DNA of 6,599 bases from Nitrospirota bacterium (lineage in GTDB: Bacteria; Nitrospinota_A; UBA7883). Both the position numbers and the translations under genes were made by a program. The notes beneath the pieces were generated by a model, which was given only the letters and a program-made list of their open reading frames with translations, was not told the origin of the DNA and made no database searches. The stretch lies in NCBI GenBank assembly GCA_011052055.1, contig DRJW01000185.1:1-6599 (forward strand). The letters run 5' to 3'. Below are positions 5,939 through 6,599 of the stretch, in pieces. Each line of letters starts with the position of its first letter. Positions within the stretch are counted from its first letter, which is position 1.

Positions 5939-6442
5939 ATGAAAAAGCTTATACGTATAATGGCCGTTACATTTTCCCTGGCGGCGCTGGCCGCAACCGG
6001 TATCGCAGTCGCAGGCGCCCCCGCTCCGCCCGCTCCGCCCGCTCCGGCGGACAAGGAGATAAAGAAAGTAAAAGAAGTCCCCGTATCCGGCCCCACGACA
6101 GCAGGAGGGGCCATGGCGCCGGAAGGCATGGGGCATGACCAGCCCTGCTTTAAAGAAGGAGCGGTGACCATGACGCCTATGCCGATAATGATCCGAAAAG
6201 TGTCGGTGCTTATCGAATCGACACCCACCAACTCCGATATAGAAGTGAACGGGGTCTACATCGGCGCCACGCCTCTGCAGGTGTCGTTAAAAGAAGGCGT
6301 GCATTACCTGAAAGTCTCCAAAGAAGGGTATCTTGCATGGCAGAGGCCGGTGAAAGCTTTTAACGGACTCTACGTCTCCGCCACGCTGGTAAAAAGCTCG
6401 ACCACAAAAGACGACGTGAATAGAACAGCCACAGCGCAGTAA
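5939..6442 (+). CDS. Exported PEGA-domain protein with Pro-Ala spacer
   Basis: A 167-residue protein. Residues 1-25 form a classical signal peptide (basic MKKLIR, hydrophobic core, cleavage expected after AVA, no lipobox cysteine). Mature residues 26-37 are a Pro/Ala spacer that includes three exact PAP units. A Gly/Met-rich low-complexity part with one cysteine (C70) follows. Residues about 87-152 are a PEGA domain: VSVLIESTPTNSDIEVNG, then YIGATPLQVSLKEG, then HYLKVSKEGYLAW. PEGA domains are small beta-sandwich-like modules found in many extracytoplasmic and surface proteins, and the family is thought to mediate binding or packing rather than catalysis. As the last gene of the FlgO-like operon, 14 bases after the previous stop and with the best ribosome site, it is probably a periplasmic partner of the three lipoproteins and may be made in excess of them. 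Confidence 0.83.
   Translation: MKKLIRIMAVTFSLAALAATGIAVAGAPAPPAPPAPADKEIKKVKEVPVSGPTTAGGAMAPEGMGHDQPCFKEGAVTMTPMPIMIRKVSVLIESTPTNSDIEVNGVYIGATPLQVSLKEGVHYLKVSKEGYLAWQRPVKAFNGLYVSATLVKSSTTKDDVNRTATAQ
6020..6046 (+). repeat. Three exact copies of a 9-base repeat (CCCGCTCCG)
   Basis: Three identical copies of CCCGCTCCG lie in frame and encode Pro-Ala-Pro three times (residues 28-36), just after the signal peptide cleavage site of the PEGA protein. Perfect identity at the DNA level suggests recent slippage, and the copy number may vary between strains. The encoded segment is a stiff spacer between the export signal and the rest of the protein. Confidence 0.85.
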
Positions 6443-6487
6443 TCATAAATCGGTAGGGGTACTGCGTGTGCGCCCTCTTCCAGGCTA

Positions 6488-6599
6488 TTAACGTTCCGGC
6501 TTATCCCGCCGCCGGTTTTTATTTACGAATTGCTCAACAGTGAATCCAGCGTCCTTTAATATCCGAATGGCAAGGCCCCTCCCGATATCGAATTTCGCG
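6488..6599 (-). CDS. 3' end of an unidentified protein, running off the window
   Basis: On the minus strand one frame is open from the window edge to a TAA at 6488-6490, giving 36 C-terminal residues. They include GLAIRILKDAGFTVEQFV and a basic, hydrophilic tail NKNRRRDKPER. The amphipathic pattern and charged tail look protein-like, and the other two minus-strand frames are blocked by stops. I do not recognise the family. It would be convergent with the PEGA gene, and its 3' end would contain the operon's terminator. The evidence is short, so it could be chance. Confidence 0.45.
   Translation of the reverse strand, partial: AKFDIGRGLAIRILKDAGFTVEQFVNKNRRRDKPER
6496..6524 (+). terminator. 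Probable intrinsic terminator of the FlgO/PEGA operon
   Basis: CCGGC (6496-6500) pairs with GCCGG (6511-6515) around a 10-base loop, and TTTTTATTT follows directly. It lies 53 bases after the last stop codon, on the right strand to end the operon. The stem is only five pairs, though all are GC. The sequence also lies within a possible minus-strand coding end. Confidence 0.55.

Noticed and set aside
5716..6231. 171-codon minus-strand reading frame across the third lipoprotein and PEGA genes
   Set aside because: It is low in complexity, reads the Pro-Ala repeat backwards as Gly-Ala, and overlaps two well-supported genes.
6540..6599. Plus-strand frame starting GTG at 6540 and open to the window edge
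   Set aside because: It is only 20 codons with no ribosome site and is opposite the more protein-like minus-strand frame.

Overview
The window looks like a chromosomal stretch of a diderm (Gram-negative) bacterium. It encodes LpxB, a committed enzyme of lipid A synthesis, and three proteins with lipoprotein signal peptides plus one with an ordinary export signal. Base composition is mixed and close to balanced, three of the genes start with GTG, and intergenic DNA is AT-rich with many dyads. The proteins recall deltaproteobacterial or related uncultured lineages, but the sequence alone does not fix the taxon. No transposase, CRISPR array, tRNA or rRNA was seen.

Left part (1-1405): about 250 bases without a gene, holding repeats and dyads, lead into a response regulator made of a CheY-like receiver joined to about seven TPR repeats. 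It has no DNA-binding or enzymatic output domain, so it probably acts through protein contacts.

Middle part (1453-3326, minus strand): a DPM1-type family 2 glycosyltransferase and lpxB overlap by 28 bases and form an envelope-glycolipid operon. lpxB runs convergently against the response regulator with only 47 bases between them.

Divergent intergenic region (3327-3548): it carries two different perfect 16-base palindromes, one on the glycosyltransferase side and one just upstream of the rightward operon. It also holds candidate promoters, including a sigma-28-like match with a spacer one base too long.

Right part (3549-6442, plus strand): a tight four-gene operon. The first three genes encode lipoproteins carrying four FlgO-like domains (1 + 2 + 1). 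The fourth encodes a secreted protein with a Pro-Ala spacer and a PEGA domain. A GC stem followed by a T-run at 6496-6524 probably ends the operon. This cassette of multiplied FlgO-like lipoproteins with a PEGA partner and no flagellar structural gene in view is the most notable content. It may be a multi-subunit outer-membrane or periplasmic assembly, or an accessory flagellar outer-membrane collar. The last 112 bases hold the 3' end of an unidentified minus-strand reading frame.
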